Shown here in pieces: positions 8,033-14,762 of a stretch of DNA of 17,644 nt (positions within the stretch are counted from its first letter, which is position 1; each line of letters opens with the position of its first letter). The position numbers and the translations under genes are program-made. This DNA comes from Chitinophagales bacterium (GTDB taxonomy: Bacteria; Bacteroidota; Bacteroidia; Chitinophagales; UBA2359). The notes beneath the pieces are model-generated. The model was not told where the DNA came from and ran no database searches. It saw only the letters and a list, made by a program, of their open reading frames with translations. The stretch is taken from positions 3,867-21,510 of the forward strand of contig JAHDDA010000005.1 in NCBI GenBank assembly GCA_020629595.1, in the 5' to 3' direction.

Positions 8033-8932
8033 TTGAATACTTCAACAACATATTCATCACAGATTAAATCTGTTTTTACACAGAAACTCAAAGATTATGA
8101 GCAGTTGGTTAAATTGCGTTTGAATTTAACTGTTGTTTTTTCAGCTGTTATTGGTTTTGGAATGGGTGCTACAATTGAAAACTGGTATTTTACCATTTTG
8201 CTTGCAATTGGTGGTTTTTTGGTTACAGCATCGGCAAATACAATAAATCAGTTATTAGAAATTGAGTACGATAAGCAAATGAAGCGAACGGCAAATCGCC
8301 CGTTGGCTACTGGAAGAATGAGTATAACTGAAGCCGTACTCATTGCAGGCTTACATGGGGTAGCAGGATTGTTAATTTTATGGTTAGTTTTTAATCCACT
8401 TACAGCATTACTAGGGGCAATATCACTTATTTCTTATGCTTTTATATATACACCTCTAAAAAGAATAAGTCCAATTTCGGTATTTATTGGAGCAATACCA
8501 GGTGCATTACCATTAGCCATTGGTTGGGTTGCTGCTACTGGTAAATTAGGTTTTGTTGCTTACACACTATTTGCTATACAATTTTTATGGCAATTTCCAC
8601 ATTTTTGGGCAATTGGCTGGTTAGGGTACGATGATTATAAAAAAGCAGGTTTTAAACTTTTACCTGTAAAGTTTGACGGGCGTAACGTAAATACGGCTAT
8701 TCAAATTATTTTATATACAGTAGCTATGGTTTTAGTTGGCTGTATTCCTTATTTAATAGGTTTAAGTGGTGTTGTTTATTTAATTAGTAATCTGGTCTTG
8801 GGAGCTTTTTTTGTATATAGAGGGTTTCAATTGTATTTGAATTGTAATAATGAATACGCCTTGAAGGTAATGTATGCCTCGTTGTTGTATTTACCAATAA
8901 CGCAAATCTTGATGTATATTGATAAAATATAG
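8033..8932 (+). CDS. ctaB: Heme O synthase (protoheme IX farnesyltransferase)
   Basis: This UbiA-family integral membrane prenyltransferase adds a farnesyl group to heme b to give heme o, the precursor of the heme a used by CoxA. The substrate motif is visible as N72-xxx-E76-xxx-D80 followed by KQMKRTANRPL (81-91); a Glu takes the place of the first Asp often seen there. About nine hydrophobic helices and a 299-residue length fit the family. The start is a TTG at 8033: an in-frame stop at 8015 precedes it, and the next ATG is inside the first helix, too late for the conserved DYEQLVKLRL segment. It begins a second gene group after the coxA terminator and is followed 27 nt later by a subunit III gene. 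Confidence 0.94.
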   Translation: MNTSTTYSSQIKSVFTQKLKDYEQLVKLRLNLTVVFSAVIGFGMGATIENWYFTILLAIGGFLVTASANTINQLLEIEYDKQMKRTANRPLATGRMSITEAVLIAGLHGVAGLLILWLVFNPLTALLGAISLISYAFIYTPLKRISPISVFIGAIPGALPLAIGWVAATGKLGFVAYTLFAIQFLWQFPHFWAIGWLGYDDYKKAGFKLLPVKFDGRNVNTAIQIILYTVAMVLVGCIPYLIGLSGVVYLISNLVLGAFFVYRGFQLYLNCNNEYALKVMYASLLYLPITQILMYIDKI

Positions 8933-8959
8933 TTATAAAAACTTTCAAAAGATATAATC

Positions 8960-9589
8960 ATGAGTGTAGTGGCTAATTCAAATGAAAATAAGAAAATATT
9001 AAGTTCAGGAAGAATACATCCCAAAATGTTTGCCTTAATGATGGGAATGGCAAGTATAGTAATGATGTTTTCTGGATTAACATCGGCGTTTTTGGTAAGA
9101 AAAGCTGCTGGTAATTGGCAAAACTTTAAAATGCCTGAAGTATTTGTTACTAGTACAATTGTTATTGTTGCAAGTAGCATTATATTGCACGCATCGTATA
9201 TTTTCTTGAAAAAAGAAAAATTTGCGATTCATAAAATATTATTAGCAATTGCAACAGCTTTAGGTTGTGCATTTTTATACCTGCAATGGAGTGGTTGGAC
9301 ACAATTAGACCAAATAGGTATTCACTTAAATGGAAATCCATCGGGTTCTTTTTTAATAGTAATTGCTGGAACGCACGCCTTACACATATTAGGAGGTCTA
9401 ATATTTTTGGTTACATATTTGTTTTATTCAATGGCAAAACATAATGTAATAAGCAACCCAGTTCAACAATTATACGAATCAAGTCGTCCGCATAGATTTA
9501 TTGGTATGCAATTGTTGCTTGTTTATTGGCATTTTGTGGATGTACTATGGTTATATTTGTATTTCTTTTTTCAAGCACAGTATGTGTAA
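8960..9589 (+). CDS. Cytochrome c oxidase subunit III (first copy)
   Basis: This is a heme-copper oxidase subunit III family protein, a non-redox subunit that stabilises subunit I. It is 209 residues with five hydrophobic segments. It shows the family ending YWHFVDVLWLYLYFFF (W180, H181, D184), a conserved His-containing helix near 139-142 (THALHILGG), and the ESSRPHRFIG loop. It starts 27 nt after ctaB. A second, different subunit III gene follows directly, a pairing common in Bacteroidota oxidase clusters. This copy is more diverged from classical CoxC than the next one. I leave the symbol blank because naming of the two copies is inconsistent. Confidence 0.9.
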   Translation: MSVVANSNENKKILSSGRIHPKMFALMMGMASIVMMFSGLTSAFLVRKAAGNWQNFKMPEVFVTSTIVIVASSIILHASYIFLKKEKFAIHKILLAIATALGCAFLYLQWSGWTQLDQIGIHLNGNPSGSFLIVIAGTHALHILGGLIFLVTYLFYSMAKHNVISNPVQQLYESSRPHRFIGMQLLLVYWHFVDVLWLYLYFFFQAQYV

Positions 9590-9658
9590 CTGAAAAATAC
9601 TATAAAATTGAAAAGGTGTTTAACGAAACACTAATCACTAAAATTTAAAAATTAAGAA

Positions 9659-10345
9659 ATGTCTCACGTTGACGTTGCAAATCCCGAAAGTGCCTGGTAC
9701 GGTGGCAAATCACCGTTTAATGTAAGCTATGGAAAGCTAATGATGTGGTATTTCCTTTTATCGGATGTATTTACATTTTCGGCATTACTAATTTCTTATG
9801 GAGCTATTAGAATGAGTGCGCCAGAATGGGCAGCACCCGATGTTGTATTTAGTGCAATGCCTGTTTTAGGTGAAGGTTATCCATTAATTTTTGTAACCAT
9901 AATGACTTTTATTCTAATTATGAGTTCGGTTTTTGTAGTGCGTGCAGTACAAGAAGGCCACCGAATGAATAAAAAAGGAGTAATGACTTGGTTAGCTTGG
10001 GGAATTGTTGGAGGTGTTGCTTTCTTAGGCTGTCAGGCTTGGGAGTGGACACACTTAATAGGCGGATTATCACACGGTCATGGAATGACCATAAGCGAAA
10101 TAAACTTTGGTCCGGGAACAGAACACTATCCAATACAATTTGCCTTTTTATTCTTCGTAATCACTGGGTTTCATGGTTTTCACGTATTTTCTGGCGTACT
10201 AATAAATATTTGGGCATTAATAATGACAGCCAATGGCACTTTTGAACGCCGTGGACATTATGAAATGATTGAGAAAATAGGTCTTTATTGGCACTTTGTA
10301 GATTTAGTATGGGTATTTGTATTCCTTGCTTTCTACCTTTTATAG
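9659..10345 (+). CDS. ctaE: Cytochrome c oxidase subunit III (second copy)
   Basis: This second subunit III family protein has 228 residues and five hydrophobic helices. A soluble N-terminus (MSHVDVANPESAWYGG) precedes the conserved KLMMWYFLLSDVFTFSALL helix. The helix with FHGFHVFSG (residues 161-169) and the C-terminal GLYWHFVDLVWVFVFLAFY (W211, H212, D215) are diagnostic. It lies 69 nt after the first subunit III gene and precedes subunit IV on the same strand. Both copies look intact, so they probably form two distinct subunits or alternative partners. Confidence 0.93.
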   Translation: MSHVDVANPESAWYGGKSPFNVSYGKLMMWYFLLSDVFTFSALLISYGAIRMSAPEWAAPDVVFSAMPVLGEGYPLIFVTIMTFILIMSSVFVVRAVQEGHRMNKKGVMTWLAWGIVGGVAFLGCQAWEWTHLIGGLSHGHGMTISEINFGPGTEHYPIQFAFLFFVITGFHGFHVFSGVLINIWALIMTANGTFERRGHYEMIEKIGLYWHFVDLVWVFVFLAFYLL

Positions 10346-10354
10346 AATCATAGA

Positions 10355-10401
10355 CAATGGAAATGTGAGATTATGAGAAAAAAATCACATTTTAAACATT
10401 G
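10355..10401. repeat. Imperfect hairpin in the ctaE-ctaF spacer
   Basis: AAATGTGA (10361-10368) pairs with TCACATTT (10385-10392), and CAATG (10355-10359) with CATTG (10397-10401) across a small internal loop. No T-run follows directly, so it is not a standard terminator. The loop side contains GAGATTATGAGA (10367-10378), which recurs in reverse complement at 14739-14750 in the palindromic array. It may tune transcript stability between subunits III and IV; that is inference. Confidence 0.45.
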
Positions 10402-10471
10402 ATAGTTTTAATTTTTATTAAATATACTTTGAGAATTTAAGTTTTTATTTGTTAGTTACAATTAAGAATTG

Positions 10472-10510
10472 TCTCAATATCTCAAAGTCTCAAAATCTAA
10501 ATATCTAAAA
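10472..10510. repeat. 8-nt-grid array (TCTC/TCTA tetrads) abutting the ctaF start
   Basis: Tetrads TCTC start at 10472, 10480 and 10488 and TCTA at 10496 and 10504, exactly 8 nt apart, with A-rich spacers. The array ends at the base before the ATG at 10511. Its 39 nt match the reverse complement of 14680-14718 at 36 positions, including an exact 18-bp block (10472-10489 against 14701-14718). Confidence 0.7.
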
Positions 10511-10843
10511 ATGGGACACGATTTAACAGATGAACAATACAAATCACAGGTAAGTGCCGTATGGCGAGCTACTATAATTATGGCTGTTTTAACAGTATTA
10601 GAAGTGGCTGCCGCATTAATGTGGCCAGAAGATATGAGCAGAGCAGTTCTAAATATAATGTTTGTATTAATGAGTATAGCAAAAGGATACTTTATTGTTG
10701 CGGAGTTTATGCACGTGAAATACGAAAAAAGAGCTTTGACCTTAACTATTTTAGGACCTTTGTTTTTCTTAATTTGGTTTATTATTGCCTTTATGTGGGA
10801 AGGTAGCGAATGGTTAGCTTTGCGTGAACTGTGGGGAGTTTAA
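10511..10843 (+). CDS. ctaF: Cytochrome c oxidase subunit IV family protein
   Basis: This is a small prokaryotic subunit IV (COX4_pro type) membrane protein of 110 residues, a non-catalytic oxidase subunit. It has three hydrophobic helices at about 19-37, 44-63 and 74-95. Conserved-looking features are the N-terminal Gln/Lys-rich stretch, the WPEDMSRAVLNIMFVLMSIAK region with FIVAEFMH, and a tryptophan-rich end. I chose the ATG at 10511. A TTG at 10469 is in frame but would translate the short repeat array, giving a repetitive SKSKYLK-like leader that is unlikely to be protein. It follows the subunit III pair and is closed by a strong terminator, so it ends the second gene group. No Sco/SenC or DUF420 gene follows before heme A synthase. 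Confidence 0.9.
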   Translation: MGHDLTDEQYKSQVSAVWRATIIMAVLTVLEVAAALMWPEDMSRAVLNIMFVLMSIAKGYFIVAEFMHVKYEKRALTLTILGPLFFLIWFIIAFMWEGSEWLALRELWGV

Positions 10844-10865
10844 TTTTAAAACTTAGAACTATATG

Positions 10866-10907
10866 AAACCGTCATTAGAATAACAATATTCTAATGACGG
10901 TTTTTTT
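10866..10907 (+). terminator. Strong intrinsic terminator after ctaF
   Basis: A perfect 17-bp stem pairs 10866-10882 with 10887-10903 around a four-base loop (ACAA). The stem core is ACCGTCATTAGAAT and runs into seven T (10901-10907). It starts 22 nt after the ctaF stop and insulates ctaA from the oxidase genes. Confidence 0.93.
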
Positions 10908-10924
10908 ATAAATAATAATAAAGT

Positions 10925-10956
10925 GATTTTAGTTAATGATTAACTATTAACTAAAA
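10925..10956. repeat. TTAA heptamer repeat and inverted repeat upstream of ctaA
   Basis: TTAA recurs every 7 nt at 10933, 10940 and 10947 within units such as ATTAACT. The block is also an inverted repeat, TTTTAGTTAA (10927-10936) against TTAACTAAAA (10947-10956). It lies 31 nt before the ctaA ATG, between the ctaF terminator and the gene, so a promoter or operator role is possible. No clear promoter consensus could be fixed here. Confidence 0.4.
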
Positions 10957-10987
10957 AAGGTGTTATACTATAAATGTAATTTTTTGT

Positions 10988-12067
10988 ATGAAAAACGAAA
11001 AAAGCTTTTTCTTATTTACAAACCAAATGACAGATGCTAATAAGAAATTATTAGGAAAACTATTGATTGTTTCGTTGGTTGTTATTTTAATTCAAGTAAT
11101 GATTGGAGGCATTACACGCTTAACGGGTTCGGGTTTGTCTATGACAGATTGGAACATAATTCTTGGTGTTTTTCCACCTATTAATGAAGCACAATGGTTA
11201 GAAGAATTTGCACAATATAAAGCAAGCCCTCAATACATAAAACTAAATACAGGAATGTCTCTTTCAGACTTTAAGTTTATATACTTCTGGGAGTGGTTTC
11301 ATAGAGTTTGGGGTAGAATTGGTTTTACATTCCTTTTTGGTTTATTTGCTTTTTTTACCTTTACCAAAAGGTTAGATTTAACCAATTTTTTTAGGTTTGG
11401 TATATTGCTGTTTTTATATTTAATTCAAGGCTTATTAGGCTGGTGGATGGTAAAAAGTGGCTTGGTAGATAACCCGTATGTGAGTCATTACCGTTTAGCA
11501 TCACATTTAGTTTTAGCCATAATAAATTTTGCATTTGTGCTTTGGTGGGTAGTGAAACTACTTATTGCTGAAAAGGAAAATGTAGATGCTTCAGGTAGTA
11601 ATTTTAAAATGTACGCTTGGTTGAGTAGCCTTCTAATTTTTGTGCAAATAATATTTGGAGCATTTATGTCGGGGCTCAAAATTGCAGGACGTTACCCAAG
11701 TTGGCCCGATATGAATGGTGTATTTATTCCAGAAACCATTTTTTCTATGACTCCTTGGTACACAAACTTTTTAGAAAACGCAGCTACAATTCAATTTACA
11801 CATAGAGGCTTGGCATATTTGCTTGTTATAATCTTAGTAATTTATTTTTTCAAAGCTAAAAGTCTGAAAGCAAACAATATTTTTAGTAATGCTTTATATG
11901 CACTTCCTGTAATTTTACTTATTCAAGTAATATTAGGGATTGCTACTGTATTAACAGCTAGCGGAGATAAGGTAATGGTAGGTTTAGGATCGGCACACCA
12001 AGTTGTAGGACTTATTTTGTTAAGTACCGTTTTGTTTCTTAATTTTCAGTTAAAAGAAAATAATTAA
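10988..12067 (+). CDS. ctaA: Heme A synthase (COX15/CtaA family)
   Basis: This integral membrane enzyme oxidises the C8 methyl of heme o to a formyl group, producing heme a for CoxA; it acts after CtaB. The 359-residue protein shows eight hydrophobic helices in two halves. Putative heme-ligand His are H105 in the catalytic ExxHR motif (E102-W-F-H105-R106), H173, H272 (THRGLAYL) and H337 (GSAHQVVGL). The early MIGGITRLTGSGLSMTDW segment is diagnostic. I see no Cys in the protein, so it lacks the cysteine pair of the Bacillus-type enzyme and resembles the COX15-like type. A later ATG at 11027 (MTDANKK) is a possible alternative start. It stands alone between a terminator and a convergent small ORF whose stop overlaps its own. 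Confidence 0.95.
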   Translation: MKNEKSFFLFTNQMTDANKKLLGKLLIVSLVVILIQVMIGGITRLTGSGLSMTDWNIILGVFPPINEAQWLEEFAQYKASPQYIKLNTGMSLSDFKFIYFWEWFHRVWGRIGFTFLFGLFAFFTFTKRLDLTNFFRFGILLFLYLIQGLLGWWMVKSGLVDNPYVSHYRLASHLVLAIINFAFVLWWVVKLLIAEKENVDASGSNFKMYAWLSSLLIFVQIIFGAFMSGLKIAGRYPSWPDMNGVFIPETIFSMTPWYTNFLENAATIQFTHRGLAYLLVIILVIYFFKAKSLKANNIFSNALYALPVILLIQVILGIATVLTASGDKVMVGLGSAHQVVGLILLSTVLFLNFQLKENN

Positions 12068-12288
12068 TTTTCATTCATAACAACAACCTCAGAAGAAGCA
12101 TTATTTAACGAAGCAATATTTTCATTCATTATAGAGCTAAAGAATGCAGATACTTCATCAAAGTCAGTTTCTAGATTGGTAATCAAAAAAAAGTTTAGTA
12201 AAAATAATATGCCTAATATTGAGCTTAGAGCAATCATTTTATTTCGGAAGTCGAGGTTTATCATAAACTTGTTAAGTAAAGTATTCAT
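12064..12288 (-). CDS. Hypothetical small single-pass membrane protein
   Basis: I do not recognise a family. The 74-residue product has a basic N-terminus (MNTLLNKFMINLDFRNK), one strong hydrophobic segment (about 18-38, MIALSSILGILFLLNFFLI) and an acidic, Asn/Ser-rich C-terminus ending VVVMNEN, so it looks like a small protein anchored by one helix. It occupies most of the 388-nt space between ctaA and the YceI gene and runs against ctaA, sharing four bases with its end. It may be real because the hydrophobic pattern is clean and the region is otherwise empty. It could also be chance in AT-rich DNA, where hydrophobic codons are frequent. No start signal decides the question. Confidence 0.45.
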   Translation of the reverse strand: MNTLLNKFMINLDFRNKMIALSSILGILFLLNFFLITNLETDFDEVSAFFSSIMNENIASLNNASSEVVVMNEN

Positions 12289-12399
12289 TGTAGCGTGTTT
12301 GATTTCTAACCACCAATAATTATGCCAATTGTATTAGAAAAGGAAAATCGATTATATGAAAAGCATTTGTTGGATTAATTAAATAAACATTTTACCACC

Positions 12400-12434
12400 T
12401 TTGTTTATTATAGCTAATGATTCTTTTAACTTTA
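12400..12434 (+). promoter_or_regulatory. Possible promoter of the YceI lipoprotein gene
   Basis: A TTTG (12400-12403) is followed 23 nt later by TAACTTTA (12427-12434), one mismatch from the Bacteroidota -7 element TAnnTTTG. Spacing is slightly longer than the usual 19-21. The gene starts at 12456. The rest of the 12289-12455 gap is AT-rich, with an 18-codon ORF at 12322-12378 that is too short to call. Confidence 0.22.
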
Positions 12435-12455
12435 CATTAAACAAAATATATCAAA

Positions 12456-13148
12456 ATGAAAAGAAACAGTAATTTATTAACAATGTTATTTGTGCTTGGC
12501 TTGTTTATATTGGCTTCTTGCGCACAAGCACCCGATAGCGATAAAGCAAAGGTAAACGAAGCCAAGCCAGTAGAAAATAAAACAAAAGGTGTGAGTTCAA
12601 AAGCACCAGGCGTTAATGTTCAGCAAATTAATACTAAAGAAAGTTCTATTGGTTGGATAGGTACAAAACCTACAGGACAACACAATGGAACATTTAAGTT
12701 GAAATCAGGAAAAGTAAGTATGAAAGATGATTTACTTGTAGGTGGAGAGTTTATAATTGATATGAACTCAATATCTGTTGATGATTTGGAAGGGGAAATG
12801 GGAGCTAATTTAAGAGGACATTTAATAAGCGATGATTTTTTCAAAATAAAAACATTTCCAACAGGGAAGTTTGTAATTACAGGACTTCGTGTTATAAAAG
12901 ATGCAGATAAAGACAAAACCAAATTTAAAGGGGCTACACACACAGTATTAGGAAACCTTGAACTTTTAGGAGTAACTAAAAATATTGAGTTTCCTGCAAG
13001 AATTTTTGTGAGTGAAAAATCTTTTGAAGCAGAAGCAGATTTCAATATAAATAGAACCGATTGGGGAATTATTTATGGAAATGATGAAAGTTTAGGCGAT
13101 AAATTTATTAGACCAGAAGTAAATATTAAGTTGAATATTAAGTCGTAG
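12456..13148 (+). CDS. YceI-family lipoprotein
   Basis: YceI-family proteins form a lipocalin-like barrel that binds isoprenoid or other amphipathic lipids; their exact role is generally unknown. The 230-residue product begins with a lipoprotein signal peptide: basic MKRNSN, a hydrophobic core, then the lipobox ILASC with Cys22 as the acylated residue, followed by a Lys/Glu-rich linker to about 50. The YceI domain runs from about 58 to the end (SSIGWIGTKPTGQHNGTF, FIIDMNSISVDDL, HLISDDFFKIKTFPTGKF, FNINRTDWGIIYGN). It should sit on the periplasmic face of a membrane. It is monocistronic, with its own terminator. Its closeness to heme and oxidase genes may hint at isoprenoid handling, but that is only suggestive. 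Confidence 0.88.
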   Translation: MKRNSNLLTMLFVLGLFILASCAQAPDSDKAKVNEAKPVENKTKGVSSKAPGVNVQQINTKESSIGWIGTKPTGQHNGTFKLKSGKVSMKDDLLVGGEFIIDMNSISVDDLEGEMGANLRGHLISDDFFKIKTFPTGKFVITGLRVIKDADKDKTKFKGATHTVLGNLELLGVTKNIEFPARIFVSEKSFEAEADFNINRTDWGIIYGNDESLGDKFIRPEVNIKLNIKS

Positions 13149-13170
13149 AATACAGTTGTTAATAATAAAT

Positions 13171-13202
13171 AAAAAGAGGAATATTAAAAATTCCTCTTTT
13201 TT
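13171..13202. terminator. Bidirectional terminator between the YceI gene and the glycosyltransferase
   Basis: AAAAAGAGGAAT (13171-13182) pairs perfectly over 12 bp with ATTCCTCTTTTT (13190-13201) around a seven-base loop. The T-run on the plus strand and the A-run on the left arm make it usable in both directions. It lies between convergent genes ending at 13148 (+) and 13206 (-). Confidence 0.8.
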
Positions 13203-13205
13203 ATT

Positions 13206-14678
13206 TTACCGCCAACTATGCCTCAACGAATACACAAACACAATTCCAAAGCCCAAAACCGCCATAATGTGTAAAGGCAACAAGCCAAACTCCATTCGGT
13301 AAAAAGCCAGCACAATGCCTGCAATAAAATAAAGTACCATTACGCCTTCAAAAATAGTAACCCAATCAATTTTACGGTTGCCTATATATTTATTATCTGC
13401 CCAAATATCGCCAACAGCTTTAATATTGAATTTTGGTGTACGAATAAAAGGCGTTTGCTCACCAGCAAAACCACGCACCAAAGCAATAGTATTGTGTAAG
13501 GATAAGCCCATTGTAATTATTAGAAAGAAAGGCAAAATAACCAAATACTCTAAAAATGATTTTGATAAATTATCTTTCTTTACAATAGAAACAAAGTAAA
13601 TGAAAGCAACGGCAATATTACTTAGCGTAAAGGGCAAAGCATAATGAACATATTCGGTTTCTATGTAGGTATTTTTAACCATTAAAAGTGGCAAACTAAA
13701 AACTACGGTTAAAAAAACAATTAAATAAATACTACTACTTAGTAAATGCGAAAAAGCATTGAGTTTTACCATTAATGGCAATTTAGATTTCGCAATTTTA
13801 GGAATAAGTTTCATAGCAGTTTCCGCCCCACCTTTTATCCATCTAAATTGTTGCGATTTAAAAGAACGCATATCGGCAGGTAATTCTGCAGGCGATAATA
13901 CGTTTTCTAAATATACAAACTCCCAATTTTTTAATTGAGCCCTGTAACTCAAATCCAAATCTTCGGTTAAAGTATCGGCTTGCCAACCACCTGCGTCTAA
14001 AATGCACTGCTTTCGCCAAATACCAGCAGTTCCATTAAAATTTATAAAATAACCCGAAAGATTTCGCCCCGATTGTTCGACAGCAAAATGATTATCTAAA
14101 AAGAATGCCTGAATACGAGTAAGTAAAGAATAATCTTTATTTAAGTGATCCCAACGGGTTTGTACCATTCCAATATTTTCTTTAAAATGCGGAAGGCTTA
14201 CCATTAAAAAGTTTTTATCTGGAATAAAATCGGCATCAAAAATGGCAACAAACTCACAATCACTTCTTTCTAAACCATATTGTAAGGCACCCGCTTTGTA
14301 GCCTTTTCTATTGGGGCGGCGAACCAATTTTATATTAAAACCTTGTTGTTTGTAATAATTTACCTTTTTTTCTGAAATTTTTAAAGTTTCATCTGTTGAA
14401 TCGTCTAAAACTTGAATTTCAAGTTTCTCTTTTGGATAGTTTAGTTGGCAAACTGCATCTATTAAGCGTTCAACTACATAAAGCTCATTAAAAATAGGTA
14501 ATTGAACACAAACTTTAGGATAGTCTTTTTCTTCCAATTCATTGGAAAGCAATTTAGGTAGCGGATATTTATTTTTATAGCGTAGGTAATTTATCGCTAA
14601 ACCAGCTTCTAACAAACAATAAAATAATATTGCCAAAAGCAAGAAAACATAAATTATTACCACTATTATTTCAAGCAT
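13206..14678 (-). CDS. Processive family 2 glycosyltransferase (cellulose-synthase-like)
   Basis: This is a membrane GT2 enzyme that builds a polysaccharide or glycolipid on the cytoplasmic face. The 490-residue protein has one N-terminal helix (about 4-27), a GT-A domain and about five C-terminal helices from residue 300 on. The catalytic and nucleotide motifs are complete: Asp92-Asp93 (VLDDSTD), D148-A-D150, the TED base region at 238-240, and Q276-x-x-R279-W280 (QQFRW). The set D,D,D,QxxRW marks processive family 2 enzymes, but similar proteins include ceramide glucosyltransferase-like enzymes, so the product is uncertain. It ends beside the bidirectional terminator. Its ATG lies four bases from a palindromic 8-nt-grid array that separates it from the methyltransferase gene on the same strand. 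Whether the two are cotranscribed is unclear. Confidence 0.88.
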   Translation of the reverse strand: MLEIIVVIIYVFLLLAILFYCLLEAGLAINYLRYKNKYPLPKLLSNELEEKDYPKVCVQLPIFNELYVVERLIDAVCQLNYPKEKLEIQVLDDSTDETLKISEKKVNYYKQQGFNIKLVRRPNRKGYKAGALQYGLERSDCEFVAIFDADFIPDKNFLMVSLPHFKENIGMVQTRWDHLNKDYSLLTRIQAFFLDNHFAVEQSGRNLSGYFINFNGTAGIWRKQCILDAGGWQADTLTEDLDLSYRAQLKNWEFVYLENVLSPAELPADMRSFKSQQFRWIKGGAETAMKLIPKIAKSKLPLMVKLNAFSHLLSSSIYLIVFLTVVFSLPLLMVKNTYIETEYVHYALPFTLSNIAVAFIYFVSIVKKDNLSKSFLEYLVILPFFLIITMGLSLHNTIALVRGFAGEQTPFIRTPKFNIKAVGDIWADNKYIGNRKIDWVTIFEGVMVLYFIAGIVLAFYRMEFGLLPLHIMAVLGFGIVFVYSLRHSWR

Positions 14679-14682
14679 ATTT

Positions 14683-14758
14683 TAGACTTTTAGATTATGA
14701 GACTTTGAGATATTGAGATGGTTCTCATTTTCTCAAAGTCTCATAATCTCATTTTCTA
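14683..14758. repeat. Palindromic 8-nt-grid array between the glycosyltransferase and arsM genes
   Basis: Ten tetrads fall on an exact 8-nt grid: TAGA at 14683 and 14691; GAGA at 14699, 14707 and 14715; TCTC at 14723, 14731, 14739 and 14747; TCTA at 14755. The two halves mirror each other. A perfect 18-bp inverted repeat (14693-14710 with 14731-14748) encloses a 20-nt loop that can itself pair (TGAGA with TCTCA). It fills the 84-nt gap between two minus-strand genes. It could fold as a long hairpin in RNA, acting as an attenuator or stability element, or be a mobile or expanding intergenic repeat. Confidence 0.75.
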
Positions 14759-14762
14759 TAAA

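Noticed and set aside
9615..9632. Small hairpin (GTGTTT / AAACAC) between the two subunit III genes
   Set aside because: A six-base stem in AT-rich DNA with no T-run is not distinguishable from chance.
10469..10510. Upstream TTG extension of the subunit IV protein
   Set aside because: The added residues come entirely from the 8-nt repeat array and give a repetitive leader. The ATG at 10511 gives a normal subunit IV N-terminus.
12322..12378. 18-codon ORF in the gap before the YceI gene
   Set aside because: It is too short to support, with no start signal or recognisable motif, although its codon use looks reasonable.
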